A DNA stretch of 13,586 nucleotides from Ignavibacteria bacterium (lineage in GTDB: Bacteria > Bacteroidota > Ignavibacteria > Tepidaquicellales > OLB5). The notes beneath the pieces are model-generated. The model saw nothing but the letters and a program-made list of their open reading frames with translations, did not search any database and was not told the DNA's origin. Every line of letters begins with the position of its first letter. Position 1 is the stretch's first letter. Positions 7,353 through 13,586 of this stretch are shown here, piece by piece. Made by a program: the position numbers and the translations under genes. The DNA lies in NCBI GenBank assembly GCA_027492415.1, contig JAPUEV010000214.1:1-13586 (forward strand). The letters are read 5' to 3'.

Positions 7353-7386
7353 GGTAAAATAATCCCTTAGCAGGGATTATTTTACC
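7353..7386 (-). other. Perfect 15-bp hairpin over the hydrolase 2 stop codon
   Basis: GGTAAAATAATCCCT (7353-7367) is the exact reverse complement of AGGGATTATTTTACC (7372-7386), with the 4-nt loop TAGC. The right arm (5' arm in the mRNA) includes the last two codons and the TAA of hydrolase 2. No T tract follows on the minus strand. It may hold back or tune transcription or protect the mRNA end. The paralogues have no such arm. Confidence 0.8.
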
Positions 7387-9431
7387 AGTGTCATTTTCTT
7401 TATCTCACTGAAGCTGCCTGCAGTAAGCCTGTAGAAATAAATGCCGCTTGAAAGGTTCTGAGCATTGAACATAACATTGTATGAACCGGGGTTTTGTGTT
7501 GCGTTTACCAAAGTCTGAACTTCCCTGCCTAAGAGATCGTATATCTTTAATTCAACCTTCTGCGCATCAGCAATTGTATACTGTATCATAGTGCTTGGGT
7601 TGAACGGGTTCGGGTAATTCTGTGTTAAGCTGTATGAATATGGTGTAGTATTTTCATTGGTGTTATCTTCTTCAAATGCCAGATCGAACCTGTGCCCGGT
7701 ATTGGAAATTATCGGGAATTCAATATATGAATTGCTGCTTAAATATACTGTGTGATCGCCATTTTTCATTACAGGCAATACAAACGGGTTTGTTCCAAAG
7801 AACTCTACATCAGTATGCGCTTTATCCAGATTTGTGATAATAATAAGTATTTTGCTTCCTGCTGAAAATACATGTGAGTGCGCATGTCCGCGGAAAGTAA
7901 CCTGTTTCCTGGAGTTTTTTGTATAATTCCTGTCAGTAAAGTTAGCGCGGTTTATGAACCTTCTTTCGCCGCTTGGCAATACTTCATATATCTGGTAATT
8001 GAACTGTGCGAATGTTGATGCTGCTGATTTATAATCAAGCCTTATCACCGGTGCGCCTGTCCACTCAAGGTTTGATGTTAAAGCTGATGACAGGAACTTT
8101 ACTGAATCTTTTTTGAACTTTGTTGTAAAGTTTGACCCAGTAAATTCATCATTTATAGCCTGCTGTAAAGTATATCCATTTGTTATCCTGTTTGGAAGTA
8201 CAACTGTATTGCTTCCTGACTGAACAGTAGTTTTTAAAACTCCATTCTTATTCATGTATAATCTCATCGGAACTGTTGAGGTACGCAGCAGTGCGGTTGA
8301 GCTATCATGTGAAAATGTGAAATACTGGTTGCTTACTACAGGGAACCTGGTTGAAGCATACTGGTATTTAGGCATTGTGAAAATATTGGTCTGCATTCCC
8401 CAGAGTGTCTGGAAAAAGAAATTATTGAACCAATCCATATGCCATACATCTTCAGTTGCAGAAACATCGCTTCCGTGTCCGCGAACTGCGCCAAGATATG
8501 ATGACATTGGAGCATTGGTAATTTTATCAATATTCATTAACCATCCGTCAGCGTTAAAGAATTTATCCTGCCATGCAGCTTCTACAAGAAGCGGTGTGGT
8601 TATAGATGATAAGCCGGTAACAAAATCCCTGCCTCTTGGAAGCCAGTAAGCTAAACTATCCCAGTTTGCTTTGGTTTCTGTTGTAACCCATGTTCTCATT
8701 CTTGTAACCTGTGAATTGTATCTTGCTGTATCAGGTGTATAATCGATTGTCCATAAAAATGTCATTTTAACTGAACCGTTCTCTATCCAGCTTGATGCAA
8801 AATCCGGGGGTGCAACTGAGTTAATGATGGCAGCAACCTGCATTCCGCGTGAAGCAGCGATCATCGGAACAGCACCGCCCTGTGAACCTCCCATGATAAG
8901 TATCTTTGAAGGATTTGAGCCGTTCACTGAATCTCTTTTTACCCAGTTAACTATTTCAATAAGATCGTCAGCTTCCAGTGTACTGATAAGATTTGACTGA
9001 CCTGTTGAGAGACCCTGTCCGCGTACACTGAATGTCATGGTATAATAGCCATACTCAGCCTGCGCGCGGCAGAAATCAGCAAGTGTTTCTTTGTTATCGC
9101 CGTAGCCATGGTGCATGATAACTGTCAGCCATCCGCCTGCAGGTGGTGTACCCTGTGGGATATACTTTAAACAGTCAATAATTACACCATCACGCATAGT
9201 TATTGTAAAATCAGTGCGTGTTACAACCAATGCATCAGAATTATTGGTTTTATTGGTGTTTGTGTTTGGCAGCAGGTAGGATGGTGTCCATGAATTGAGG
9301 CTGGATGGTTTAAAGGTAGTAACTCTGCCATTCTGAGTATAGGTTACCTCAGTAAATGACATAAAAAAAAGAGCTAATGACATACATATCATCAATAGTC
9401 TCCTTGTATTTTGGGTTACAATAGCATTCAT
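7377..9431 (-). CDS. Hydrolase 2: secreted CocE/S15-like alpha/beta hydrolase with T9SS sorting domain
   Basis: Six hundred eighty-four residues. It opens MNAI and has a signal peptide with a long basic start (hydrophobic core about 12-30, cut near VTYTQ). In the hydrolase domain, HHGYGDNKE (108-116), the elbow MGGSQGG with nucleophile Ser183, WQDKFFN with Asp289 and GAVRGHGSD with His319 form the triad. The second His that follows in its paralogues (GGxH) is Val323 here. The beta-rich domain has VIRLDYKS, RGHAHSHVF and FFGTNPFVLPV. The tail QNYPNPFNPSTMIQY ... SSGIYFYRLTAG ... KKMTLVK is a T9SS sorting domain. It is closest to hydrolase 3: a 38-nt stretch (from about 8350) differs at one base from the matching stretch near 12293. 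The promoter module at 9498-9640 and AAAGGA before the ATG are also shared with hydrolase 3. Small peptide A follows. Substrate unknown. Confidence 0.9.
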   Translation of the reverse strand: MNAIVTQNTRRLLMICMSLALFFMSFTEVTYTQNGRVTTFKPSSLNSWTPSYLLPNTNTNKTNNSDALVVTRTDFTITMRDGVIIDCLKYIPQGTPPAGGWLTVIMHHGYGDNKETLADFCRAQAEYGYYTMTFSVRGQGLSTGQSNLISTLEADDLIEIVNWVKRDSVNGSNPSKILIMGGSQGGAVPMIAASRGMQVAAIINSVAPPDFASSWIENGSVKMTFLWTIDYTPDTARYNSQVTRMRTWVTTETKANWDSLAYWLPRGRDFVTGLSSITTPLLVEAAWQDKFFNADGWLMNIDKITNAPMSSYLGAVRGHGSDVSATEDVWHMDWFNNFFFQTLWGMQTNIFTMPKYQYASTRFPVVSNQYFTFSHDSSTALLRTSTVPMRLYMNKNGVLKTTVQSGSNTVVLPNRITNGYTLQQAINDEFTGSNFTTKFKKDSVKFLSSALTSNLEWTGAPVIRLDYKSAASTFAQFNYQIYEVLPSGERRFINRANFTDRNYTKNSRKQVTFRGHAHSHVFSAGSKILIIITNLDKAHTDVEFFGTNPFVLPVMKNGDHTVYLSSNSYIEFPIISNTGHRFDLAFEEDNTNENTTPYSYSLTQNYPNPFNPSTMIQYTIADAQKVELKIYDLLGREVQTLVNATQNPGSYNVMFNAQNLSSGIYFYRLTAGSFSEIKKMTLVK

Positions 9432-9497
9432 CTTAATAGATGTCCTTTCAGATTAGATTAATTATTAATAAAACAAATTATCTTATCTGCTATCGCA

Positions 9498-9640
9498 TTC
9501 CCTACGAATTAGTATGTTACAAATATAGCCGTTGGGCTCACCCTAAAACAATCGTATACCTAAGTAATTGCGAAATTACACTTTAAACCTAATTTTTCAT
9601 CTATTCACTGTATAACGGTAGCCCGATATTTTCTAACGTT
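9498..9640 (-). promoter_or_regulatory. Conserved promoter/control module, copy 1 (hydrolase 2)
   Basis: In minus-strand terms: -7 box TATATTTG (9520-9527), 21-nt spacer starting TTTTAGGGT, and -33 ATTG (9549-9552). Further upstream lie AGTGTAATT (9574-9582), CAGTGAA (9604-9610) and CGTTAGAA (9631-9638). The first two upstream boxes start exactly 30 bp apart. The leader RNA begins with ACTAATTCGTAGGGAA and then ATAGCAGA (9486-9493). The promoter core fits the Bacteroidota consensus; the upstream boxes look like binding sites for an activator or repressor. Confidence 0.75.
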
Positions 9641-9706
9641 ATTGGGTGAGGCTTAAGATGGAAAGTGGCAATTTTGAGCTGTTTTTGGATGAAAGTTGTA
9701 AATTCT

Positions 9707-9990
9707 CTAAAATCAAAAGAATTAACCACTAAGTCACTGAGTGCACGGAGAAATGCAAAAGGAATTCCATGCTAATGATGCATAAACCTGCTTTCAAGGA
9801 TTGAATATATTATAGTCGCTCGTCAAAAGACCAACAACGGCGTGGAAATTCCTAAAATCAAAAGAATTAACCACTAAGTCACTGAGTGCACGGAGAAATG
9901 CAAAAGGAATTCCATGCTAATGATGCATAAACCTGCTTTCAAGGATTGAATATTCTGTAATCGCTCGTCAAAGGACCAACGACGGCGTGG
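9707..9990. repeat. Tandem direct repeat, two copies of about 145 bp
   Basis: Copy 1 (about 9701-9845) and copy 2 (about 9846-9990) are offset by exactly 145 bp. From 9707 to 9808 they are identical over 102 bp (starting CTAAAATCAAAAGAATTAAC and including CACTAAGTCACTGAGTGCAC). The remaining about 37 bp differ at a few positions. No open frame of note runs through them. The sequence looks like a dispersed intergenic repeat duplicated in place. Confidence 0.92.
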
Positions 9991-10022
9991 AGTCGCTCAT
10001 TAAAAGGCCAACGTCGGCGTGG
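9814..10022. repeat. 32-bp sub-repeat, three copies
   Basis: A 32-bp unit ending in a GGCGTGG block occurs at 9814-9845, 9959-9990 and 9991-10022. The shared frame is TCGCTCxTxAAAxGxCCAAC followed by xxCGGCGTGG. The first two are the ends of the 145-bp copies and the third stands alone directly after. Differences are mostly at GT/AT and CAA/CGA/CGT positions. The spacing and lack of unique spacers exclude a CRISPR array. Confidence 0.88.
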
Positions 10023-10078
10023 AAAAGCAATTTAAATTCATCCTATGACTTAAAGTCACCGCATGATTATAGAATAAA

Positions 10079-10112
10079 CAAAAAACCCCTGCTTAATTAA
10101 TAAACAGGGGTT
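10079..10112 (-). terminator. Rho-independent terminator of the sorting-domain-only gene
   Basis: AACCCCTG (10084-10091) pairs with CAGGGGTT (10105-10112) over 8 bp with an AT-rich 13-nt loop. On the minus strand the stem runs into a T stretch (complement of about 10079-10085). It lies 26 nt past the stop codon at 10138. Confidence 0.9.
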
Positions 10113-10137
10113 AAACTTATTTTATGAAAGCTAAGCT

Positions 10138-10551
10138 TTATTTAATAATATTAAGCTTCCTGACTTCTTTGAACTTTCCGACAACCAGGCGGTAATAGTA
10201 ATTGCCTTTGGTTAACCTGGCATTGTTAAGATCAGCGTAAAACTCACCTGCCTTTTTATTTTCATTTACCAGCACAGATATCTCTTTACCGTTCAGATCG
10301 TAAATTGAAAGCCTTACAAACTCATTTTTCGGAATTGAAAAGCTGAAGAGTGAATTGGATGCAATTGATAAAGTGTTGGCGGCTGCGATCTCATTCTGTG
10401 AGAGGCTTACATCTTCCCTGGAGACCGCTTTATAAGGATTGTTTATATCGCCTGCATATATATTGCCTGCTGAGCATAAAAAAAGAAGCATTGAAAGAAC
10501 TGCAGTCAATTGCTTCGTGTATTTGCCGATACGGATTCCAATAGCTTTCAT
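10138..10551 (-). CDS. Small secreted protein made of a signal peptide and a T9SS sorting domain only
   Basis: One hundred thirty-seven residues. It has a basic start and a hydrophobic signal (MKAIGIRIGKYTKQLTAVLS, core about 15-30, cut near NIYAG), then about 30 low-complexity polar residues. Then comes a sorting-domain-like core from about 60: FSFSIPKNEFVRLSIYDLNG, KEISVLVNENKKAGEF, TKGNYYYRLVVGKF and KLNIIK. This matches the tails of the three hydrolases strand by strand, but the opening NYPNPFNP signature is absent and there is no passenger domain. The upstream module (10611-10750) is the same as that of hydrolases 2 and 3, and GAAAGG precedes the ATG. It has its own terminator. It could be the remnant of a hydrolase gene that lost its catalytic part, or a small functional surface or decoy peptide. 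The intact frame, start, promoter and terminator argue for a working gene. Confidence 0.82.
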   Translation of the reverse strand: MKAIGIRIGKYTKQLTAVLSMLLFLCSAGNIYAGDINNPYKAVSREDVSLSQNEIAAANTLSIASNSLFSFSIPKNEFVRLSIYDLNGKEISVLVNENKKAGEFYADLNNARLTKGNYYYRLVVGKFKEVRKLNIIK

Positions 10552-10610
10552 TTTAATAAATTACCTTTCACGAAAAAGATTTATTTTAATTATATCTTTC
10601 TGCTATATCT

Positions 10611-10750
10611 TTCCCTACCGAATTAGTATACAAATATACCCTTTGCCTTCACCCTAAAACAATCGTAAACCTAAGTAAATGTGTAATTACACTCATAACC
10701 TATATTTTCCACATTTCACTGTACATAAATTACGCTATTTCTTCTAACGT
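10611..10750 (-). promoter_or_regulatory. Conserved promoter/control module, copy 2 (sorting-domain-only gene)
   Basis: Minus-strand elements: -7 box TATATTTG (10631-10638), 21-nt spacer, -33 ATTG (10660-10663), AGTGTAATT (10685-10693), CAGTGAA (10715-10721) and CGTTAGAA (10742-10749). Distances equal those of copy 1 to the base. The leader starts ACTAATTCGGTAGGGAA and carries ATAGCAGA (10599-10606). Similarity to copy 1 fades past 10750, though a loosely related AT/GT-rich stretch continues to about 10800. Nothing else is seen in this 416-nt gap except the terminator at 10847-10875 and small peptide B. Confidence 0.75.
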
Positions 10751-10846
10751 ATTGAGGGTATATAAAAATTGGTTTTCTGCTCATTTTTGGAGGTTTTGAT
10801 ACATAATAGTGTGACGGTTCGGGGCAGCAGGAGGTTATTACAAATG

Positions 10847-10875
10847 AAAAACCCCGGTCTTTTTATAGCCGGGGT
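10847..10875 (-). terminator. Rho-independent terminator after small membrane peptide B
   Basis: ACCCCGG (10851-10857) pairs with CCGGGGT (10869-10875), with an 11-nt loop. On the minus strand a T stretch follows (complement of 10847-10851). It closes the hydrolase 3-peptide B unit. Confidence 0.88.
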
Positions 10876-10967
10876 CCTTCGGTTTGCTAATGCTATCGGG
10901 AAATATTCTTTAAACTGGTTCCTTCAAGCGGGGGGTAAGTAGCAAATCTGTTCTTTTATAATGTTTA

Positions 10968-11054
10968 TTATTTGGTGAAGTAGATCCTGATTCCTTCTGC
11001 TGCAAACGGTAAAATTCCAAACATTGTGAATCCTAAAATTATTATTGTTGCCAT
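10968..11054 (-). CDS. Small membrane peptide B (28 residues)
   Basis: A 28-codon frame starts MATIIILGFTMFGILPF, forms one short hydrophobic helix (about 3-19) and ends GIRIYFTK with a basic tail. TTAGGAG on the minus strand lies about 8-10 nt before the ATG, a good Shine-Dalgarno. It sits 238 nt downstream of hydrolase 3 and is followed by a terminator, the same layout as peptide A behind hydrolase 2. Aligned without gaps, B (ILPFAAEGIRIYFTK) and A (LIPFVILGYLFYANK) share P, F, G, Y and K at the same positions. I know no family for it. Matching place, size and ribosome site make a real gene more likely than chance, but a frame this short is not proof. Confidence 0.6.
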   Translation of the reverse strand: MATIIILGFTMFGILPFAAEGIRIYFTK

Positions 11055-11135
11055 TTTAAATATCTCCTAACTTATTTAATTTTTATTTTATTTACTCTTT
11101 TGTGTTTCTCTTTTATTCTTCTCTGCCTCCGGAAC

Positions 11136-11179
11136 AAGGGGACTCAGGTTTCTTCCAGTGTTCGTTATTAGAGCCCCTT
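11136..11179 (-). other. Imperfect hairpin between hydrolase 3 and small peptide B
   Basis: AAGGGG-A-CTC (11136-11145) pairs with GAG-CCCCTT (11171-11179), nine base pairs with one bulged A and a 25-nt loop. There is no T stretch after it on the minus strand. It sits at the same place as the hairpin at 7225-7264 in the hydrolase 2 unit, which hints at a shared mRNA-end function. The rest of the 11055-11292 gap shows no gene or consensus promoter. Confidence 0.35.
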
Positions 11180-11292
11180 ATTCTTTCGGTTTTTGAGATG
11201 AATGTGCTATTCTTTATTTCTGTGATGCTTCTTCATGCCGGGTGCAACTTCCCTTATATTGCCCCCATGTTGCTGCTCTATATGCTGCTGTA

Positions 11293-13350
11293 TTATTTTA
11301 CCAACGTCATTTTCTTGATATCAGTGAAGCTTCCTGATGTGATCCTGTAGAAATACACACCGCTTGAGAGGTTCACAGCATTGAAGACAACATTATAAGA
11401 ACCGGGGTTTTTTACGTCATTAACAAGTGTCTGTACTTCTTTACCTAATATATCGTACACCCTTAATTCAACTTTTTCTGTCTTTGCTACTGAATAGCTT
11501 ATAACAGTATTGGGGTTGAACGGGTTTGGATAGTTCTGTTTTAACTCAAATTTTTCAGGTGCATTATTCTGTGATACAAAGTTATTTTCATCTGCAAATA
11601 AGCCTTCTGCATTTGGCCTGTTAGAGCTTGATGTAACCAGCGGAAGATCGATATAGAAGTTGTTTGTAAGCATCATAATGTTAATACCCGGTTTCATTGA
11701 AGGCAGAACGAACGGGTTTGTACCGAAGAATGCTGCATCTTCTGTTGTCCTGTCAAGATTTGTTAGGTTGATCCTTATCTTGCTGCCTGCTTTGAATATG
11801 TGTGAGTGAGCCTGTCCGCGGAATGTTACCTGTTTTCTTGAAGGAAGAAGCCCGTAATTGTTGTTCCTGTCCTCGTAGTTAAGCCTGGTCACAAATCTTG
11901 AAGTACCGTTGGGGAATACTTCAAATACCTGGAAGTTGAACTGTGCGAACGGCTTTGCAGTTGAAATGTAATCCATTGTTATAGAAGGTGTGCCTGTCAT
12001 TTCAACATTTGTTGTGAGTGCTGTTGTTTCGTAAGTATTGTTATCAATTTTGAATTTCGCATTGAAGGTTGAACCGGTGAATTCATCATAAACAGCATCT
12101 TTAATGGAATAGTTATTCCTTACATCGTTTGTTAACAGGTCAACATCTGGAATGCACCAGTTATTGTTTGAAGTAGTTTTAAGCCTTCTGTTGCTGTTGA
12201 AATATAATTTTGTGTGTGTTGAAATGTTCTTAAGCAAAGATGATGAGCTGTCATGAACAAAGGTCCATGCGTTATTTACAACAGGTGATGTTGTTGAAGC
12301 GTACTGGTATTTAGGCATTGTGAAAATATTTGTCTGCATGCCCCATAAGTTCTGGAAGAAGAAATTATTGAACCAGTCCATATGCCATGTATCTTCAGTT
12401 GCTGAGTGCTCGCCGCCGTGACCCTGAACTGCGCCCATGTATGATGTCATTGGTGAGTTTACAAGGTGAATGTTCTGAAGCCAGCCATCTGCATTGAAGA
12501 ACTTATCCTGCCATGAAGCTTCGACTATAAGCGGAACAGTATTGTTGCCTAAAATTGATGTGAAGTCCCTGTCTCTTGGCAGCCAGTAAGCAAGGCTATC
12601 CCAGTACTGTTTGTTCTCGGAATATATCCAGTCGCTCATCCTGTTTACCTGGCCATTATATCTTGCTGTATCAGAGTTATATTCAATTGTCCATAATAAT
12701 GTCATTTTTACGCAGCCGTTATCTATCCAGCTTGATGCAAAGTTTGGCGGAGCAACTGAATTGATAATAGCTTTTACATTCACGCCGCCGGGCAAACATG
12801 CTGCCATTAAAGGTAATGCGCCGCCCTGTGAGCCGCCCATTACTAAAATTTTATCTTTGCCAACGCCGTTCAATGTGTCTTTTCTGATAAAGTTCACTAT
12901 TTCCCTGAAATCTTCAGCTTCTGTTCTGCTGATAAGATTTGAAAGACCGCCGGATAAACCCTGGCCGCGAACACTGAAGGTCATGGTATAATATCCGTAT
13001 TCAGCCTGCTGGCGGCAGAATTCTGAAAGTGTTTCTTTGCTATCGCCGTAGCCGTGGACCATAATAACTGTTGGCCAGCCGCCTGCGGGTGCCGGTGAAT
13101 CGGGGATCCATTTAAGACAGTCAATAACAATACCATCTCTCATTGTGATTGTAAAATTTGTCCTGGTTGCAGTGTAGGGGTTATCTCCGGGGATACCGGG
13201 TAAATAATTGGGTTTCCATGTATTGATTCCGCCCGGGATGTTTATGTTTTCCTGGGAGTAGGTTGTGTAAACTGATATAAATAAAAAAAGAAGCCCTGAT
13301 AAAAAAGCGATCATTTGCTTCTGTGTGAATTGGTATCTAATAGCATTCAT
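11293..13350 (-). CDS. Hydrolase 3: secreted CocE/S15-like alpha/beta hydrolase with T9SS sorting domain
   Basis: Six hundred eighty-five residues, starting MNAIRYQF like hydrolase 2 (MNAI). Signal peptide core about 13-29, cut near YTTYSQ. The hydrolase domain (about 60-345) has MVHGYGDSKE, the elbow MGGSQGG with nucleophile Ser174, WQDKFFN with Asp282 and GAVQGHGGEH with His311 (and a nearby His315). The following shared stretch LWGMQTNIFTMPKYQYAST is almost the same as in hydrolase 2. The beta-rich domain holds RGQAHSHIF and FFGTNPFVLP. The tail QNYPNPFNPNTVISY ... SSGVYFYRITSG ... KKMTLVK is the T9SS sorting signal, so export by PorZ-type machinery is inferred. Proline-specific peptidase, esterase or acylase activity cannot be told apart from sequence. 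The start is fixed by AAAGGA and the promoter module at 13421-13563. Peptide B and a terminator follow. Confidence 0.9.
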   Translation of the reverse strand: MNAIRYQFTQKQMIAFLSGLLFLFISVYTTYSQENINIPGGINTWKPNYLPGIPGDNPYTATRTNFTITMRDGIVIDCLKWIPDSPAPAGGWPTVIMVHGYGDSKETLSEFCRQQAEYGYYTMTFSVRGQGLSGGLSNLISRTEAEDFREIVNFIRKDTLNGVGKDKILVMGGSQGGALPLMAACLPGGVNVKAIINSVAPPNFASSWIDNGCVKMTLLWTIEYNSDTARYNGQVNRMSDWIYSENKQYWDSLAYWLPRDRDFTSILGNNTVPLIVEASWQDKFFNADGWLQNIHLVNSPMTSYMGAVQGHGGEHSATEDTWHMDWFNNFFFQNLWGMQTNIFTMPKYQYASTTSPVVNNAWTFVHDSSSSLLKNISTHTKLYFNSNRRLKTTSNNNWCIPDVDLLTNDVRNNYSIKDAVYDEFTGSTFNAKFKIDNNTYETTALTTNVEMTGTPSITMDYISTAKPFAQFNFQVFEVFPNGTSRFVTRLNYEDRNNNYGLLPSRKQVTFRGQAHSHIFKAGSKIRINLTNLDRTTEDAAFFGTNPFVLPSMKPGINIMMLTNNFYIDLPLVTSSSNRPNAEGLFADENNFVSQNNAPEKFELKQNYPNPFNPNTVISYSVAKTEKVELRVYDILGKEVQTLVNDVKNPGSYNVVFNAVNLSSGVYFYRITSGSFTDIKKMTLVK

Positions 13351-13420
13351 CTCTTTGAGATTTCCTTTCTGAGGAGTTTTTTTAATTAGTTGATTAAAAA
13401 ACCTTCTCTGCTATCTGATA

Positions 13421-13563
13421 TTCCCTACCGAATTAGTGATACAAATATAGCCGGCGGGCGAACCCTAAAACAATCGGTTTTGTGCAGTATAAATCAAATT
13501 ACACTTCAAACCTAATTTTTAGTGGATTCACTGTATCAGGTATAACCCGAGTTTTTCTACCGT
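13421..13563 (-). promoter_or_regulatory. Conserved promoter/control module, copy 3 (hydrolase 3)
   Basis: Minus-strand elements: -7 box TATATTTG (13442-13449), 21-nt spacer, -33 ATTG (13471-13474), AGTGTAATT (13497-13505), CAGTGAA (13527-13533) and CGGTAGAA (13555-13562). Spacings match the other two copies within one base, while the sequence between the boxes has drifted. The leader again begins ACTAATTCGGTAGGGAA and carries ATAGCAGA (13407-13414). The module runs nearly to the right edge; no gene is visible beyond it. Confidence 0.75.
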
Positions 13564-13586
13564 AAATTAACTATAAGGCTATTTGG

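Noticed and set aside
9814..10022. Three 32-bp repeats as a possible CRISPR array
   Set aside because: Two copies are directly adjacent with no spacer and the other interval is itself a repeated 113-bp sequence; there are no unique spacers and no cas genes.
10138..10551. Sorting-domain-only gene as a simple pseudogene
   Set aside because: The signal peptide, frame, shared promoter module and terminator are all intact and no remnant of a catalytic domain is found around it; a remnant origin remains possible.
11160..11290. Very short minus-strand frames (for example MKKHHRNKE) between hydrolase 3 and peptide B
   Set aside because: Under ten residues, no ribosome site and no counterpart in the hydrolase 2 unit.
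11102..11350. 82-codon hydrophobic plus-strand frame in the hydrolase 3-peptide B gap
   Set aside because: It overlaps the 3' end of hydrolase 3 and runs through low-complexity T-rich DNA, which gives Leu/Phe-rich translations by default; no Shine-Dalgarno or promoter is seen.

Overview
The window is an AT-rich bacterial segment with every credible gene on the minus strand. Several signs point to the Ignavibacteriota/Chlorobi side of the Bacteroidota (FCB) supergroup. Three large secreted proteins end in the NYPNPFNP...GxYFYxLxxGxFxxxKKMxLxK type of type IX secretion (T9SS) sorting domain common in Ignavibacteria. A PorZ-like two-propeller protein is present. Promoters fit the Bacteroidota pattern TTG-N19-21-TAnnTTTG. 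This taxonomic call is an inference from sequence style, not a database match.

Read in the direction of transcription (right to left), the right part is a T9SS-cargo locus. Hydrolase 3 (13350-11293) is followed by a 28-residue membrane peptide (11054-10968) and a terminator. Next comes a tiny secreted protein that is little more than a signal peptide plus a T9SS sorting domain (10551-10138), with its own terminator. A tandem 145-bp repeat follows (9707-10022). Then come hydrolase 2 (9431-7377), a 33-residue membrane peptide (7174-7073), a terminator, hydrolase 1 (6863-4893) and another terminator. The three hydrolases are paralogues: signal peptide, CocE/S15-type alpha/beta hydrolase with a Ser-Asp-His triad, a beta-rich C-terminal domain, and a sorting tail. 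Hydrolase 3, the sorting-domain-only protein and hydrolase 2 share an almost identically spaced upstream control module of about 140 bp, so they look like one regulon.

The left part is more housekeeping in character: a pterin-4a-carbinolamine dehydratase (4831-4547), a small TPR protein (4467-4153), a PorZ-like T9SS component (4060-1760), a HisA-type isomerase (1750-986) and the 5' part of urocanate hydratase hutU (916 to the left edge). PorZ and hisA are 9 nt apart and probably co-transcribed; hutU has its own consensus -7 element.

The most interesting parts are the shared promoter module, the sorting-domain-only protein, and the two very small membrane peptides that follow hydrolases 2 and 3 and share a spaced PF...G...Y..K pattern. 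Also notable are a perfect 15-bp hairpin over the stop codon of hydrolase 2, the repeat block, and a HisA that lacks residues normally conserved in its active site.
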